Part shown: piece after piece, positions 1-8,702 of the stretch
Layout of the letters: each line of letters starts with the position of its first letter
Position numbering within the stretch: the stretch's first letter is position 1
Assembly (NCBI RefSeq): GCF_000379665.1
Contig: NZ_KB903359.1
Coordinates: forward strand, 1,393,340-1,457,339
DNA from: Butyricimonas synergistica DSM 23225
GTDB taxonomy: Bacteria; Bacteroidota; Bacteroidia; Bacteroidales; Marinifilaceae
Direction of reading: 5' to 3'
DNA: 64,000 nucleotides
Position numbers and translations under genes: made by a program
Notes under the pieces: model-generated
The model's input: only the letters and a program-made list of their open reading frames with translations
The model's database searches: none
What the model was told of the DNA's origin: nothing

Positions 1-164
1 AACCTCATCCGGTCAATCTGGAAGTTGACCCAAATCAGGTAAGCGACACTTACAGCCATTACGCAAAACACCACGTCTATCAAGAATACAATCCATCTAG
101 GCGTGTATGAAAATGAATGTAATGTTCTCATTCGGTACAGACCATTGGTGATAAATGCAACCAT
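1..164 (-). CDS. Polysaccharide biosynthesis membrane protein (CapD/PglF-like), N-terminus only
   Basis: Partial gene running off the left end of the window; only about 54 codons are visible, from an ATG at 164. The translation begins MVAFITNGLYRMRTLHSF and continues with YTPRWIVFLIDVVF and a hydrophobic stretch. This matches the first membrane helix of the Bacteroidetes UDP-sugar 4,6-dehydratase/epimerase family (CapD, PglF, WbpM type), whose members start with a short cytoplasmic segment, a YTPRW-like motif and a helix bundle before the SDR domain. The catalytic domain is outside the window, so the assignment rests on the N-terminus only. Confidence 0.5.
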   Translation of the reverse strand, partial: MVAFITNGLYRMRTLHSFSYTPRWIVFLIDVVFCVMAVSVAYLIWVNFQIDRMR

Positions 165-225
165 ATCATTATTTAATATAATTAAAAACCTTCGCGGATA
201 ACCTCTCCTTAAAGGTGGACACCCG

Positions 226-233
226 CAAAGGTA
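226..233 (-). promoter_or_regulatory. Bacteroidetes -7 element for the left-end gene
   Basis: The minus strand reads TACCTTTG (TAnnTTTG), about 60 bases before the ATG at 164. It fits the Bacteroidetes sigma-ABfr -7 consensus. No convincing -33 TTTG partner is seen at the usual spacing. Confidence 0.4.
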
Positions 234-262
234 ATAGTTATATATTAAAAATAAAAATTTTT

Positions 263-1759
263 TCAGTACGCTTTTAATACATTTATCTCGTCCTGGGTTA
301 AAAAACGCCAACGTCCTCTAGGCAGATTTTTCTTTGTAATCCCAGCAAAGAAGACCCGATCCAAGCGAAGAATCTGGTATCCCAAGTGCTCGAATATCCT
401 ACGAACGATGCGGTTTCTCCCCGAATGGATCTCGATTCCGACTTGAGTCCGGTCATCCGCTGCAACTTGAACATCGTCAGCCTGCACGAACCCGTCTTCC
501 AGATCGATACCTTTCCGTATCGCCTCCAAATCACCGGATTTTACCACCTTATCCAAGAATACATGATAAATCTTTTTTTGGTTGTACTTCGGGTGCGTCA
601 ATTTTTTAGCTAAATCTCCATCATTCGTGAAAAGCAATACACCCGTGGTCTGGCGATCCAAACGTCCGACCGGGTAAACCCGCTCTTTGCAAGCCCCATC
701 TATCAAGGACATCACGGTTTTTCGCTCCAGCGGATCTTCCACCGTGGTCACGTAATCTTTCGGTTTATTCAGCACGATATATACTTTACGTTCCGGCACG
801 ATCACCTGCTCGTCCACCTCGACCGTATCCGTTCGTTTTACTTTTACTCCCACTTGTTGCACAACTTCACCATTCACTTTCACCCGTCCGGAAGTGATCA
901 ACACGTCGGCATCACGCCTGGAACAGATACCACCCTTGGCAATAAAACGATTCAAACGCAATTCCGTCTCCTGACCTTCATTTTTCTTGCGGAATTCTAT
1001 TTGCTTTTTCTTACTGTACACGCTTTTCGCTCCCCCGTCACCATCAAATGATCTTCTCGGTCGTTCGGTAAATCTTTCCCGCCGATCGCCTCGATCTTCC
1101 CGATTCTCTCTCTCCCGGCGATCATCTCGCCTATACTCGTTACGATTCCTGTCTTGAAAACGATTATCACGGTTACCATCCTGGGGACGTCTTTCCCGAC
1201 GTTCGCCACGATCAGAATCCCGGTTATTATCCCGGTTATCGCGATATTCCCTGTTATCCCAGTTGTCTCGATTATACCGGTCATGGTTGTAGCGGTTATC
1301 CCGATTACCATTGTCCCGATTATACCGGTTATCCTGACTATTCCGGTCTCGGTTGTAGCGGTTATCCTGGTTATCCCGATTGTATCGACTGTCTCGATTA
1401 TCCCGGTTTTCGCGATTGTCCCGGTCAAACGATCTCCTCGGTCCCCGGCTATTATTATCCCGGTTTCCGAAACGATTGCCTTCACGTGTTCCTCTTTCCC
1501 GGTTTCCATCCGTCTCCCGACGATAACGATTCCCGTTGTCCGAATCCCCGGATTGTTCTCTCGCCCTTTCTTGATTCAAATCACGGATAAATCCATATCC
1601 TTGCTCCCGGTCAGAGCGATCCGTGTTGAAACGGTTGGGTCTTTTAAATTCTCTTTCTCCACCCTCTCGGTTTCCGAAATTTTGTGTACTGCTCCGACGA
1701 TTCTCATCACGATTCTCTATCGGTCTAGTAATCCTAGGTCTTTTAGTTTCCCTACTCAT
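263..1759 (-). CDS. rluB: 23S rRNA pseudouridine synthase RluB-type with long RNA-binding-like N-terminal tail
   Basis: Converts a uridine of 23S rRNA to pseudouridine (RluB/RsuA family; site inferred from the family). Residues about 268-315 form the S4 RNA-binding domain (LRLNRFIAKGGICSRRDADV) and the catalytic domain follows with the signature GRLDRQTTGVLLF, where D368 is the predicted catalytic aspartate. Total length is 498 residues, roughly twice the E. coli-type enzyme, because residues 1-255 are a low-complexity tail rich in R, D, N and G with many RYNRDN and DNRDNR repeats. It is the last gene of the tgt-lptF/G-rluB run, 84 bases after the permease. Bacteroidetes homologues often carry Arg/Gly-rich tails, but this one is extreme. 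Family call is sure; tail function is unknown. Confidence 0.93.
   Translation of the reverse strand: MSRETKRPRITRPIENRDENRRSSTQNFGNREGGEREFKRPNRFNTDRSDREQGYGFIRDLNQERAREQSGDSDNGNRYRRETDGNRERGTREGNRFGNRDNNSRGPRRSFDRDNRENRDNRDSRYNRDNQDNRYNRDRNSQDNRYNRDNGNRDNRYNHDRYNRDNWDNREYRDNRDNNRDSDRGERRERRPQDGNRDNRFQDRNRNEYRRDDRRERENREDRGDRRERFTERPRRSFDGDGGAKSVYSKKKQIEFRKKNEGQETELRLNRFIAKGGICSRRDADVLITSGRVKVNGEVVQQVGVKVKRTDTVEVDEQVIVPERKVYIVLNKPKDYVTTVEDPLERKTVMSLIDGACKERVYPVGRLDRQTTGVLLFTNDGDLAKKLTHPKYNQKKIYHVFLDKVVKSGDLEAIRKGIDLEDGFVQADDVQVAADDRTQVGIEIHSGRNRIVRRIFEHLGYQILRLDRVFFAGITKKNLPRGRWRFLTQDEINVLKAY
1190..1480. repeat. Degenerate tandem repeats encoding the RYNRDN/DNRDNR tail of RluB
   Basis: On the plus strand the stretch is built of units like CGGTTATCCCGATTAT and CGGTTGTAGCGGTTATC, degenerate 12- to 24-base repeats in frame with rluB. 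They encode residues about 100-185. Such repeats are prone to slippage, so tail length is likely to vary among strains (inference). They also create long false open frames on the other strand. Confidence 0.8.
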
Positions 1760-1821
1760 GTTTTAATTACCAATTTTAATTTTTGATTTATATCCATCAC
1801 GCGAGCCGACGCTCATTTGCA

Positions 1822-1844
1822 ATTTTTCATTTTCAATTTTCAAC
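1822..1844. repeat. TTTTCAA-type heptamer tract between permease gene and rluB
   Basis: Reads TTTTTCATTTTCAATTTTCA, a short run of the ATTTTCA heptamer also found at 18341-18373, 22855-22880 and 53447-53477. It lies in the spacer of a presumed operon and carries no gene. Confidence 0.6.
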
Positions 1845-2926
1845 TACTTCGGTGCCGCCCTGTAAACAAAAAACGCCACCACAGAGAACAGAATATTCGG
1901 TATCCATACCGCTAATAACGGATTCATGTTTCCATTGGTTGCAAAAACCGTCGAAAATTGCATGAATAAAATGTATGAAAAACTGATTAACAAACCCAAT
2001 CCCAAGTGGAATCCCATCCCCCCGCGTATTTTCCGGGAGGCAATGCTCACACCAATTAATGTCAGAATAAAAGTGGAAAAAGCCCCCGAGAACATCTTGT
2101 ACTTCTCGATCTGGTATTCCACCACGTTACTACTCCCCCGCAATTTTTGCCGGGCGATATATTCGTCCAGTTCCGGTAACGTCAAACGTTCTTTGATCTT
2201 TTTCGGGTCTTCGGTAAACTCTTCTACCTTAAAATTCAAGACGGTATCTATACTCTCTTTCCCGACAGTATAAGTTTCGTTTATCCCGTCAAATTCACGA
2301 GCGACCCACTTATCCAGCGTCCATTTCTTTTTTTCCTCGTTCCACGTGATCGACTCGGCTGACAATTTACTGACAAGCGTGTCATCCTTGAACACCTCGT
2401 AGGTAAAATTATCCCCCCGCTTGCGGTAAATATTAAAACCACTCATGTAGATATATTCGCCGGGAGCCACCTGTTGGTGAACATTATTCTCCTTGAAATT
2501 ATACGCTTTCCATATATATTTTTCAGAAAAATCTATTCGCTTCTTATTCGCGTTCGGAATAATAAACGCGCTCAACAAAAGAGACAAACAAGCAATGACC
2601 CCAGCAGCAATCATGTACGGGCGCACCATACGCCGGAAACTGATTCCGGTACTCAGGATTGCAATAATTTCGCTATTATAAGCCATCTTGGAAGTAAAGA
2701 AAATCACGGAGATAAACGTGAACAAGGCAGAAAACATATTAGCGAAATACGGCACGAAATTCACGTAATAATCGAAAATAATCGCCTGCACCGGGGCTTG
2801 CTTCTCGAGGAATTTCTCCAAGCGTTCCGAAAGGTCGAAAACGATCACAATACTCAGAATCAGTACCATCGAAAAAAAGAAGGTACCCAAGAATTTCCGG
2901 ATAATATAGAGGTCTATTTTTTTCAT
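1844..2926 (-). CDS. LptF/LptG (YjgP/YjgQ) family permease
   Basis: Inner-membrane component of the Lpt machine that lifts lipopolysaccharide from the inner membrane toward the periplasmic bridge. The protein starts MKKIDLYIIRKFLGTFFF, typical of the family, has N-terminal hydrophobic helices, a central periplasmic beta-jellyroll-like region (about residues 130-250) and helices at the C-terminus. I chose the ATG at 2926 and not the one at 2998: the longer form would overlap tgt by 50 bases and adds a polar, non-family extension. The gene lies 22 bases after tgt, in one transcription unit. LptF and LptG cannot be told apart here. Confidence 0.88.
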   Translation of the reverse strand: MKKIDLYIIRKFLGTFFFSMVLILSIVIVFDLSERLEKFLEKQAPVQAIIFDYYVNFVPYFANMFSALFTFISVIFFTSKMAYNSEIIAILSTGISFRRMVRPYMIAAGVIACLSLLLSAFIIPNANKKRIDFSEKYIWKAYNFKENNVHQQVAPGEYIYMSGFNIYRKRGDNFTYEVFKDDTLVSKLSAESITWNEEKKKWTLDKWVAREFDGINETYTVGKESIDTVLNFKVEEFTEDPKKIKERLTLPELDEYIARQKLRGSSNVVEYQIEKYKMFSGAFSTFILTLIGVSIASRKIRGGMGFHLGLGLLISFSYILFMQFSTVFATNGNMNPLLAVWIPNILFSVVAFFVYRAAPK

Positions 2927-2948
2927 TTTTACCAGGTACCTCGCGGCA

Positions 2949-4079
2949 CTATAATCTTCTTGTAACTTTTTTAATTGTCCTTGTTTTCCACTCCGCAAAA
3001 TCCCCTGCCAATATATGTTGGCGTGCTTCCCGCACTAACCACAAATAAAACGACAAATTATGGATCGAGCAAATTTGCAAGCCTAAAATTTCATCCGCTT
3101 TTATTAAATGTCGTAAATAAGCTTTCGAGTAATCGGTATCCGCGAAGCTCAATCCAGCGGGATCGATAGTGCTAAAATCACACTCCCATTTCTTATTCTT
3201 TATATTGATTACGCCCTCTGTCGTGAACAACATCCCGTTTCTCCCGTTGCGGGTCGGCATCACGCAATCGAACATATCGACGCCCAAGGAAATCGCTTCC
3301 AGTATATTCTCCGGGGTTCCGACCCCCATCAGGTAACGAGGCTTATCTTGTGGTAAAATCCAATTGACCACTTGAATCATCTCGTACATTGTTTCCGCTT
3401 CCTCGCCGACAGCCAGTCCCCCGATAGCGTACCCTTCACGATTCAAGGCCACGGCGTGCTCTGCCGCCCGTTCCCGCAAATCTTTATACACGCATCCCTG
3501 CACGATGGGAAAAAGCGATTGATGATAACCGTATAGCGGTTCCGTGGCGTCAAATTGCTTCACGCATCTTTCCAACCAACGTTGAGTAAGTTCCAGCGAT
3601 TTCTTCGCGTACCCGTAATCGCTTTGTCCCGGGGGACATTCATCAAATGCCATCACGATGTCCGCCCCGATTTTCCGTTGTATATCCATCACATTTTCTG
3701 GGGTAAACAGATGTTTTGATCCGTCTATGTGAGAACGAAACACTACCCCCTCTTCCGTGATCTTGCGACAATCTCCTAACGAAAAAACCTGGAATCCACC
3801 GCTATCCGTAAGAATAGGACGATCCCACGAATTGAACTTATGTAACCCTCCCGCGGCTTCCAAGATACCCGTGCCGGGACGCAAATACAAGTGATAGGTG
3901 TTTCCCAAGATGATCTGGGCTTTAATATCTTCCTTCAATTCCCTCGCGTGCACCGCTTTCACGGTTCCCACCGTGCCCACGGGCATAAAAATCGGAGTTT
4001 CGATATTCCCATGATCCGTGGTCAACACACCGCACCGTGCATCGCTATTCTTGTCTGTTGCTAAAAGGGTATATTTCAT
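2949..4079 (-). CDS. tgt: Queuine tRNA-ribosyltransferase
   Basis: Exchanges guanine-34 of Asp, Asn, His and Tyr tRNAs for a queuine precursor (preQ1 in most bacteria). Typical 376-residue length. Family motifs are present: GNTYHLYLRPG, DSGGFQVFSL with the substrate-binding aspartate, GGLAVGE, and VMPTRNGRNG preceded by the nucleophile region FDC. The zinc-binding CxCxxC motif expected before YSKAYLRHL is absent; the segment there contains only one cysteine (ECDFSTIDPAGLSF). From memory this loss is usual in Bacteroidetes Tgt. First gene of the run with the LptF/G permease and rluB, with a promoter at 4101-4108. Confidence 0.95.
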   Translation of the reverse strand: MKYTLLATDKNSDARCGVLTTDHGNIETPIFMPVGTVGTVKAVHARELKEDIKAQIILGNTYHLYLRPGTGILEAAGGLHKFNSWDRPILTDSGGFQVFSLGDCRKITEEGVVFRSHIDGSKHLFTPENVMDIQRKIGADIVMAFDECPPGQSDYGYAKKSLELTQRWLERCVKQFDATEPLYGYHQSLFPIVQGCVYKDLRERAAEHAVALNREGYAIGGLAVGEEAETMYEMIQVVNWILPQDKPRYLMGVGTPENILEAISLGVDMFDCVMPTRNGRNGMLFTTEGVINIKNKKWECDFSTIDPAGLSFADTDYSKAYLRHLIKADEILGLQICSIHNLSFYLWLVREARQHILAGDFAEWKTRTIKKVTRRL

Positions 4080-4100
4080 CTAATCATGATTTTGAGCCTG

Positions 4101-4108
4101 CAAAGATA
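4101..4108 (-). promoter_or_regulatory. -7 element before tgt
   Basis: The minus strand reads TATCTTTG, matching TAnnTTTG, 22 bases before the tgt start. It likely drives tgt, the permease gene and rluB. Confidence 0.6.
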
Positions 4109-4243
4109 GCACAACTAAACGAGAGTTGCAACACTAACTTTTCCGGTTCAAACGTATCATCTCATACAATCTCCCAAAACGGGCGCGTGCTTTTGACCAT
4201 GATCCCGCTTTGTTCATAGAGCACAAACCGACAGTTATCCCAT

Positions 4244-4381
4244 GGTAATCCCAAGGAGAAACTACCTCTCAACAGTTACAAGATAGTTACAAGGCACTTG
4301 CAACACCATTGACCAGCGATGCTGCAAGTACGTTGAAACTTACTCACATGTAAGTAGAGGCAGGATTACCTTGGGATTACC
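4244..4381. repeat. Structured intergenic element A (nested inverted repeats)
   Basis: Perfect 13-base outer inverted repeat GGTAATCCCAAGG (4244-4256) and CCTTGGGATTACC (4369-4381). Inside are a tandem pair of AGTTACAAG-like units, a stem ACTTGCA (4296-4302) with TGCAAGT (4323-4329) around a 20-base loop, and a hairpin ACTTAC/GTAAGT at 4338-4355. Elements at 21200-21335 and 34442-34575 have the same inner stem with a 20-base loop. Confidence 0.65.
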
Positions 4382-4479
4382 CCGAATTGAAGGTAGGTCG
4401 ACCCGAATCAAACCGCCTGAAAAATAAAGACTGCCGTATTTTCAGGGGGAGATACGTTCTCTATCTTCCCCATTTTTTA

Positions 4480-4487
4480 TATCTTTG
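4480..4487 (+). promoter_or_regulatory. -7 element before the DPP-IV gene
   Basis: TATCTTTG, 26 bases before the chosen ATG at 4514. Because it spans the alternative GTG start at 4487, it supports the shorter protein. Confidence 0.65.
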
Positions 4488-4513
4488 TGGGGTTAAAATT
4501 AAAAATAATCGCC

Positions 4514-6724
4514 ATGAGGATGTTTTTCAAACTTATCGTATGTATGTTTATCGTGGGGTTCGCCCTCCCCGGAAGTGCACAAAACCAGGGCAAAAAGTTT
4601 ACTCTAAATGATTTTTGCCTGAACTATACTTTCAGGACAAATGGCATCATGGGACTCCGCTCGCTGAATGACGGGGAACATTATACCGTGTTGGAAGAGC
4701 GGGGAAAAAAACTTGTCATGTACAGTTATAAAACGGGAAAAGCCGTCAGTACCATACTGGACTTGAACGACCCGAAGTACAGTAACGTGAAGATGATTCA
4801 AAATTACGAGTTCAGCCCGGATGAAAGCCATATTTTGATTTACACGAATATCCGCCCGATTTATCGTCGTTCTTTCACGGCAGATTATTACGTTTTCGAT
4901 TTCAAGAACAAAGAATTGAAGCCGCTTTCGGAGGGAGGCAGCCAGCGCTTGGCAACCTTCTCGCCCGTGGGGACAAAAATAGCGTTCGTGCGGGATAATA
5001 ATATTTTCATTTCCGACTTGCGTTTCGGTTCCGAGATTCAAATCACGTTCGACGGGAAGTTCAACGAGATCATCAACGGGGCTCCCGACTGGGTGTACGA
5101 AGAGGAATTCGGCTTCAACAAAGCCTTCGAGTGGGCTCCCGATGGTTCGGCTTTGGCATTCATTAAATTCAACGAATCGGACGTGAAAATATACCATATG
5201 AATATGTTCCAAGGGCAATATCCCGCGTTAAAAGAAAACGCCACTTACCCCTCCAACTATTCCTACAAGTATCCGAAAGCCGGGGAAAAGAATTCAGTCG
5301 TGAGCGTTCACGTGTATGACATCAAAGACCGGGTTACCACACCCATGAATATCGGGGAAGAAACCGATATTTATATTCCCAGAATCAAATGGACACAGGA
5401 TCCCAAGAGATTGGCAATCATGAAACTGAATCGTTTCCAAAACCGTTTGGAAATTCTGCTTGCCAATGCCCGCGTGGGGAGTACTACCGTCCTTTACCGG
5501 GAAGAGAATAAATATTATATAGCCGAAGAAAACCTGGACAACTTGGTTTTCACGGAAGACGGGAAATATTTTATCATGAGTAGCGAGAAAAACGGTTATT
5601 CACACCTTTATCTTTACACGATGGGCGGCAAAGAGGTACAACCGATCACTTCTGGCAACTATGATGTAGCCGATTTCTACGGTTATGACCCAGTTAAGAA
5701 ATTATATTATTACTCCTCTCACGAGGAATCTCCTCTTGAAAAGTACGTTTATTCCATCGACTTGAAAGGCAAGAAAAAGAAATTAACCCCCACCAAAGGA
5801 TGGAACGAAGCTGAATTCAGCAAATCGTTCAAATATTTCGTGAACACAGTTTCCAACGCGGATATGCCTCCCCTGTATACCCTGTACAACGCAACCGGGA
5901 AAGCCGTTCGCACGCTGGAAGATAATGCAGCCTTGAAAGAAATGCTCGGAAAGTATGCTGTGGCAAAAAGAGAATATATTCAAATTCCAGCAGCCGACGG
6001 CAAGACCATGTTGAACGCGTGGATCATGAAGCCGGTCAATTTTGACGCCACGAAAGCCTATCCTTTATTAATTACCCAATATAGCGGTCCTAATTCACAA
6101 CAAGTACAAAATTCATGGAGCATGGATTGGGCTCAATACCTGGCGCAGGAAGGATATATCGTGGCTTGTATCGATCCCCGGGGGACTGCTGCCCGCGGAG
6201 AGGAATTCCGCAAGTGCACGTATATGCAACTCGGGAAAATCGAGAGCGACGACATGATCGCGGCCGCCAAATGGCTTGCCGACCAATCATACATCGACTC
6301 CCAAAAAGTCGGTATCTGGGGCTGGAGTTTCGGTGGATTCATGTCGTCCCTATGCCTGATGAAAGGAAACGACGTGTTCTCAACCGCCATCGCGGTGGCT
6401 CCCGTGACACACTGGGGTTTCTATGATTCAATCTACACGGAACGCTTCATGCGCCGCCCGCAGGACAACCCGTCCGGTTATAACGACAATTCCCCCATCA
6501 ACTGGGTAAAGAATTTGAAAGGCAACTTGTTGTTATGCCACGGGACTGCCGACGACAACGTGCATGTGCAGAACACTTACGAGCTGGCGGAAGCCCTCGT
6601 GCAGGCGAACAAACAATTCGATATGCAGATCTACACGAACCGAAATCACAGCATTTACGGTGGCGCAACCCGACTGCACCTGTACACGAAGTTCGTGGAT
6701 TATTTGAATCAACACTTGAAATAA
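4514..6724 (+). CDS. Dipeptidyl peptidase IV (S9B serine peptidase), exported
   Basis: Removes N-terminal dipeptides, preferably with proline in position two, from peptides in the periplasm or on the cell surface. The chosen start gives 736 residues beginning MRMFFKLIVCMFIVGFALPG, a signal peptide ending near GSAQ. Residues about 40-480 form the DPPIV beta-propeller, including the DWVYEEEF motif that holds the two glutamates for the substrate N-terminus. The C-terminal alpha/beta hydrolase carries GWSFGG with the nucleophile Ser, HGTADDNVHVQN with the Asp, and NRNHSI with the His. A strong terminator follows and the next gene is another peptidase, so both likely serve peptide catabolism. Confidence 0.95.
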   Translation: MRMFFKLIVCMFIVGFALPGSAQNQGKKFTLNDFCLNYTFRTNGIMGLRSLNDGEHYTVLEERGKKLVMYSYKTGKAVSTILDLNDPKYSNVKMIQNYEFSPDESHILIYTNIRPIYRRSFTADYYVFDFKNKELKPLSEGGSQRLATFSPVGTKIAFVRDNNIFISDLRFGSEIQITFDGKFNEIINGAPDWVYEEEFGFNKAFEWAPDGSALAFIKFNESDVKIYHMNMFQGQYPALKENATYPSNYSYKYPKAGEKNSVVSVHVYDIKDRVTTPMNIGEETDIYIPRIKWTQDPKRLAIMKLNRFQNRLEILLANARVGSTTVLYREENKYYIAEENLDNLVFTEDGKYFIMSSEKNGYSHLYLYTMGGKEVQPITSGNYDVADFYGYDPVKKLYYYSSHEESPLEKYVYSIDLKGKKKKLTPTKGWNEAEFSKSFKYFVNTVSNADMPPLYTLYNATGKAVRTLEDNAALKEMLGKYAVAKREYIQIPAADGKTMLNAWIMKPVNFDATKAYPLLITQYSGPNSQQVQNSWSMDWAQYLAQEGYIVACIDPRGTAARGEEFRKCTYMQLGKIESDDMIAAAKWLADQSYIDSQKVGIWGWSFGGFMSSLCLMKGNDVFSTAIAVAPVTHWGFYDSIYTERFMRRPQDNPSGYNDNSPINWVKNLKGNLLLCHGTADDNVHVQNTYELAEALVQANKQFDMQIYTNRNHSIYGGATRLHLYTKFVDYLNQHLK

Positions 6725-6760
6725 GTAATTTCAAGCATCGATTCAAGTTACCTCGAAACA

Positions 6761-6806
6761 AAAAAATATATAAGTTGCATTTAAAATCGCAACTTATATA
6801 TTTTTT
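6761..6806. terminator. Strong terminator after the DPP-IV gene
   Basis: Perfect 18-base stem AAAAAATATATAAGTTGC with GCAACTTATATATTTTTT around a 10-base loop, followed by further T residues. Confidence 0.85.
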
Positions 6807-6907
6807 TTATAACTTGCCCTCGATAGAAATAATTCGGATTTCCAACTTCCGGTCTTCACGAGAGGGGAGTTGAAATCTTAAACCATAAAACTAAAAAACA
6901 AAACGTT

Positions 6908-8371
6908 ATGAGTAAATGTATCTGTACGTTAGAGCCCAAGGCCATCTGGGAAAACTTTTATAAACTGACTCAAGTTCCGCGTCCTTCTAACCACGAGGAA
7001 AAAGCGAGAGAAGCCGTGATGAATTGGGCAAAAGAGAACGGCATTCACGCTGAAATGGACGAAGCGCACAACATATTATTAAGCAAACCCGCTACTCCAG
7101 GCATGGAAAACCGCAAAGGGGTAATCCTTCAAGGTCACTTGGATATGGTACCCCAGAAAAACGAGGACAAACAACACGATTTCACCAAAGATCCGATCGA
7201 AGCGTATATTGACGGGGAATGGGTAACCGCGGACGGGACTACCCTGGGCGCGGATAACGGTATCGGTGTTGCTGCCGGAATGGGTATCCTCTTGTCTAAA
7301 GACATTCCTCACGGACCAATCGAAGTATTGATCACCGCTACCGAGGAAACCGGAATGGACGGAGCCAACGGCATTCGTGCAAACTGGGTAAAAGGCGATA
7401 TTCTGCTGAACCTCGATTCTGAAACCGAAGGTGAATTATATGTAGGTTGTGCTGGAGGTATCGACGGAGAAATTGAATTCACGTACACGCCGGAAGCCGT
7501 GCCAGCCGGAAGCAAAGCATACCAAATCAACTTGAAAGGATTGAAAGGCGGACACTCCGGGATGGACATCAACTTGGGCAGAGGAAATGCCAACAAATTA
7601 TTCTTCCGCTTCTTGAAAGCTGTTAGCAAAGAACTAGGACTTCGCCTTGCATCCGTGTCAGGAGGAAACATGAGAAACGCTATCCCGCGTGAGGCTTTCG
7701 GTATCGTTACCGTTCCGGCTGCTAACGTGGACAAGTTCTTGGCTAAAGTAAAAGAATACGAGGGAATCTTCAAAGCCGAATTGAGTGCTAAAGAACCGAA
7801 CCTCACCCTTTTCGCGGAAGAAACTGCTATGCCGAAAAACGTGATGCCGGAGAACGTGCAACACAACGTGATTAACGCCATCAAAGCTTGCCCCAACGGT
7901 GCTATGCGTATGATCGACTCTATGCCGGACACGGTAGAAACTTCCAACAATCTCGCTATCGTAAAAGGCGGTGACGGTAAGGTTGAAATATATATGCTTA
8001 TGCGTTCGTCTGTTGAAACAGCCAAAACAGCCCTTGCACAAGTGGTTGATGCCGTATTTGAATTGGCAGGTGCTTCCAAGATTAACTTCGTGGGCGAATA
8101 CCCGGGCTGGAAACCCAATCCGGATTCGGCTATCCGCAAAGAGATGGAAGAAGTTTACCAGAAACTCTACGGTAAAAAGCCCGCTATCATGGCTATCCAC
8201 GCAGGACTGGAATGCGGTATCCTCGGTTCGACTTACCCGAAATGGGACATGGTTTCTTTCGGACCGACCATCAGTTCCCCGCACTCCCCGGACGAGAAAG
8301 TAAACATCGAATCTGTCGGCAAATTCTGGGAATTCCTGAAAGCTACGCTTGCAGCGATCCCGACAAAATAA
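6908..8371 (+). CDS. pepD: Aminoacyl-histidine dipeptidase (beta-Ala-His dipeptidase, M20)
   Basis: Cytosolic zinc dipeptidase that cleaves Xaa-His dipeptides. Typical length, 487 residues. Metal and catalytic motifs of family M20 are visible: GHLDMVPQ (His ligand and catalytic Asp), DGTTLGADNGIGVA (bridging Asp), ATEETGMDGANG (catalytic Glu pair), and near the end MAIHAGLECGI with the last ligand region and GPTISSPHSPDE. No signal peptide. It stands alone between terminators at 6761-6806 and 8396-8434. Together with the upstream DPP-IV it suggests use of host or dietary peptides. Confidence 0.95.
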   Translation: MSKCICTLEPKAIWENFYKLTQVPRPSNHEEKAREAVMNWAKENGIHAEMDEAHNILLSKPATPGMENRKGVILQGHLDMVPQKNEDKQHDFTKDPIEAYIDGEWVTADGTTLGADNGIGVAAGMGILLSKDIPHGPIEVLITATEETGMDGANGIRANWVKGDILLNLDSETEGELYVGCAGGIDGEIEFTYTPEAVPAGSKAYQINLKGLKGGHSGMDINLGRGNANKLFFRFLKAVSKELGLRLASVSGGNMRNAIPREAFGIVTVPAANVDKFLAKVKEYEGIFKAELSAKEPNLTLFAEETAMPKNVMPENVQHNVINAIKACPNGAMRMIDSMPDTVETSNNLAIVKGGDGKVEIYMLMRSSVETAKTALAQVVDAVFELAGASKINFVGEYPGWKPNPDSAIRKEMEEVYQKLYGKKPAIMAIHAGLECGILGSTYPKWDMVSFGPTISSPHSPDEKVNIESVGKFWEFLKATLAAIPTK

Positions 8372-8395
8372 ACCGGAAAAGTTAAAAAAAACACG

Positions 8396-8434
8396 AGTGA
8401 GTCAAGAGTATTTTACACTTTTGACTCACTTTTT
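8396..8434 (+). terminator. Terminator after pepD
   Basis: Stem AGTGAGTCAA (8396-8405) with TTGACTCACT (8421-8430) and a T-rich tail TTTT. Confidence 0.8.
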
Positions 8435-8669
8435 ATCAGGGAAATCTCGTGACCTTCAAAATTTAAACAGTTCGACAAGGTTGTAAAGTTCTATCTCAAT
8501 TATGAAAATTACATACTCCTACACGTATATATTTTACAGGCTCTCCGGAATATATATCCCCAACTTTAACTTTACGGAATAACCGGTCTTTCGTTACGAC
8601 TTTAGCCTCATCTTCAAGTCATTTACTCTATTTTGCAATATTTTAACCAGAACGTATCATTTTCTTTAT

Positions 8670-8677
8670 TATCTTTG
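8670..8677 (+). promoter_or_regulatory. -7 element before the acyl-CoA ligase gene
   Basis: TATCTTTG, 25 bases before the ATG at 8703. Confidence 0.65.
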
Positions 8678-8702
8678 TAGGGAAAATTCATATTATTAAA
8701 AC

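Larger units (their letters stand above)
4080..4513. other. Intergenic region with a structured element
   Basis: About 430 bases between divergent tgt and the DPP-IV gene. No supportable gene. It holds the two promoters (4101-4108 and 4480-4487) and the imperfect palindromic element at 4244-4381. Confidence 0.7.
8372..8702. other. Intergenic region between pepD and the acyl-CoA ligase gene
   Basis: 331 bases, AT-rich. It contains the pepD terminator at 8396-8434 and the promoter at 8670-8677. No open frame of note and no recognised RNA in between. Confidence 0.7.

Noticed and set aside
1190-1480. CRISPR-like array in the rluB tail
   Set aside because: Repeats are contiguous, degenerate and in coding frame; no spacers and no cas genes in the window.
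1154-1786. Open frame of 210 codons on the plus strand, rich in Ile, Val and Pro
   Set aside because: It is the reverse reading of the rluB repeat tail; repeat structure keeps the frame open. No start signal or family match.
4487-4611. Earlier GTG start for the DPP-IV gene
   Set aside because: The promoter -7 box ends at this codon; the ATG at 4514 gives a clean signal peptide.
8440-8660. Further copy of the intergenic stem-loop family
   Set aside because: GTAAAGTT/AACTTTAC pairing exists but the inner stem with a 20-base loop is absent.
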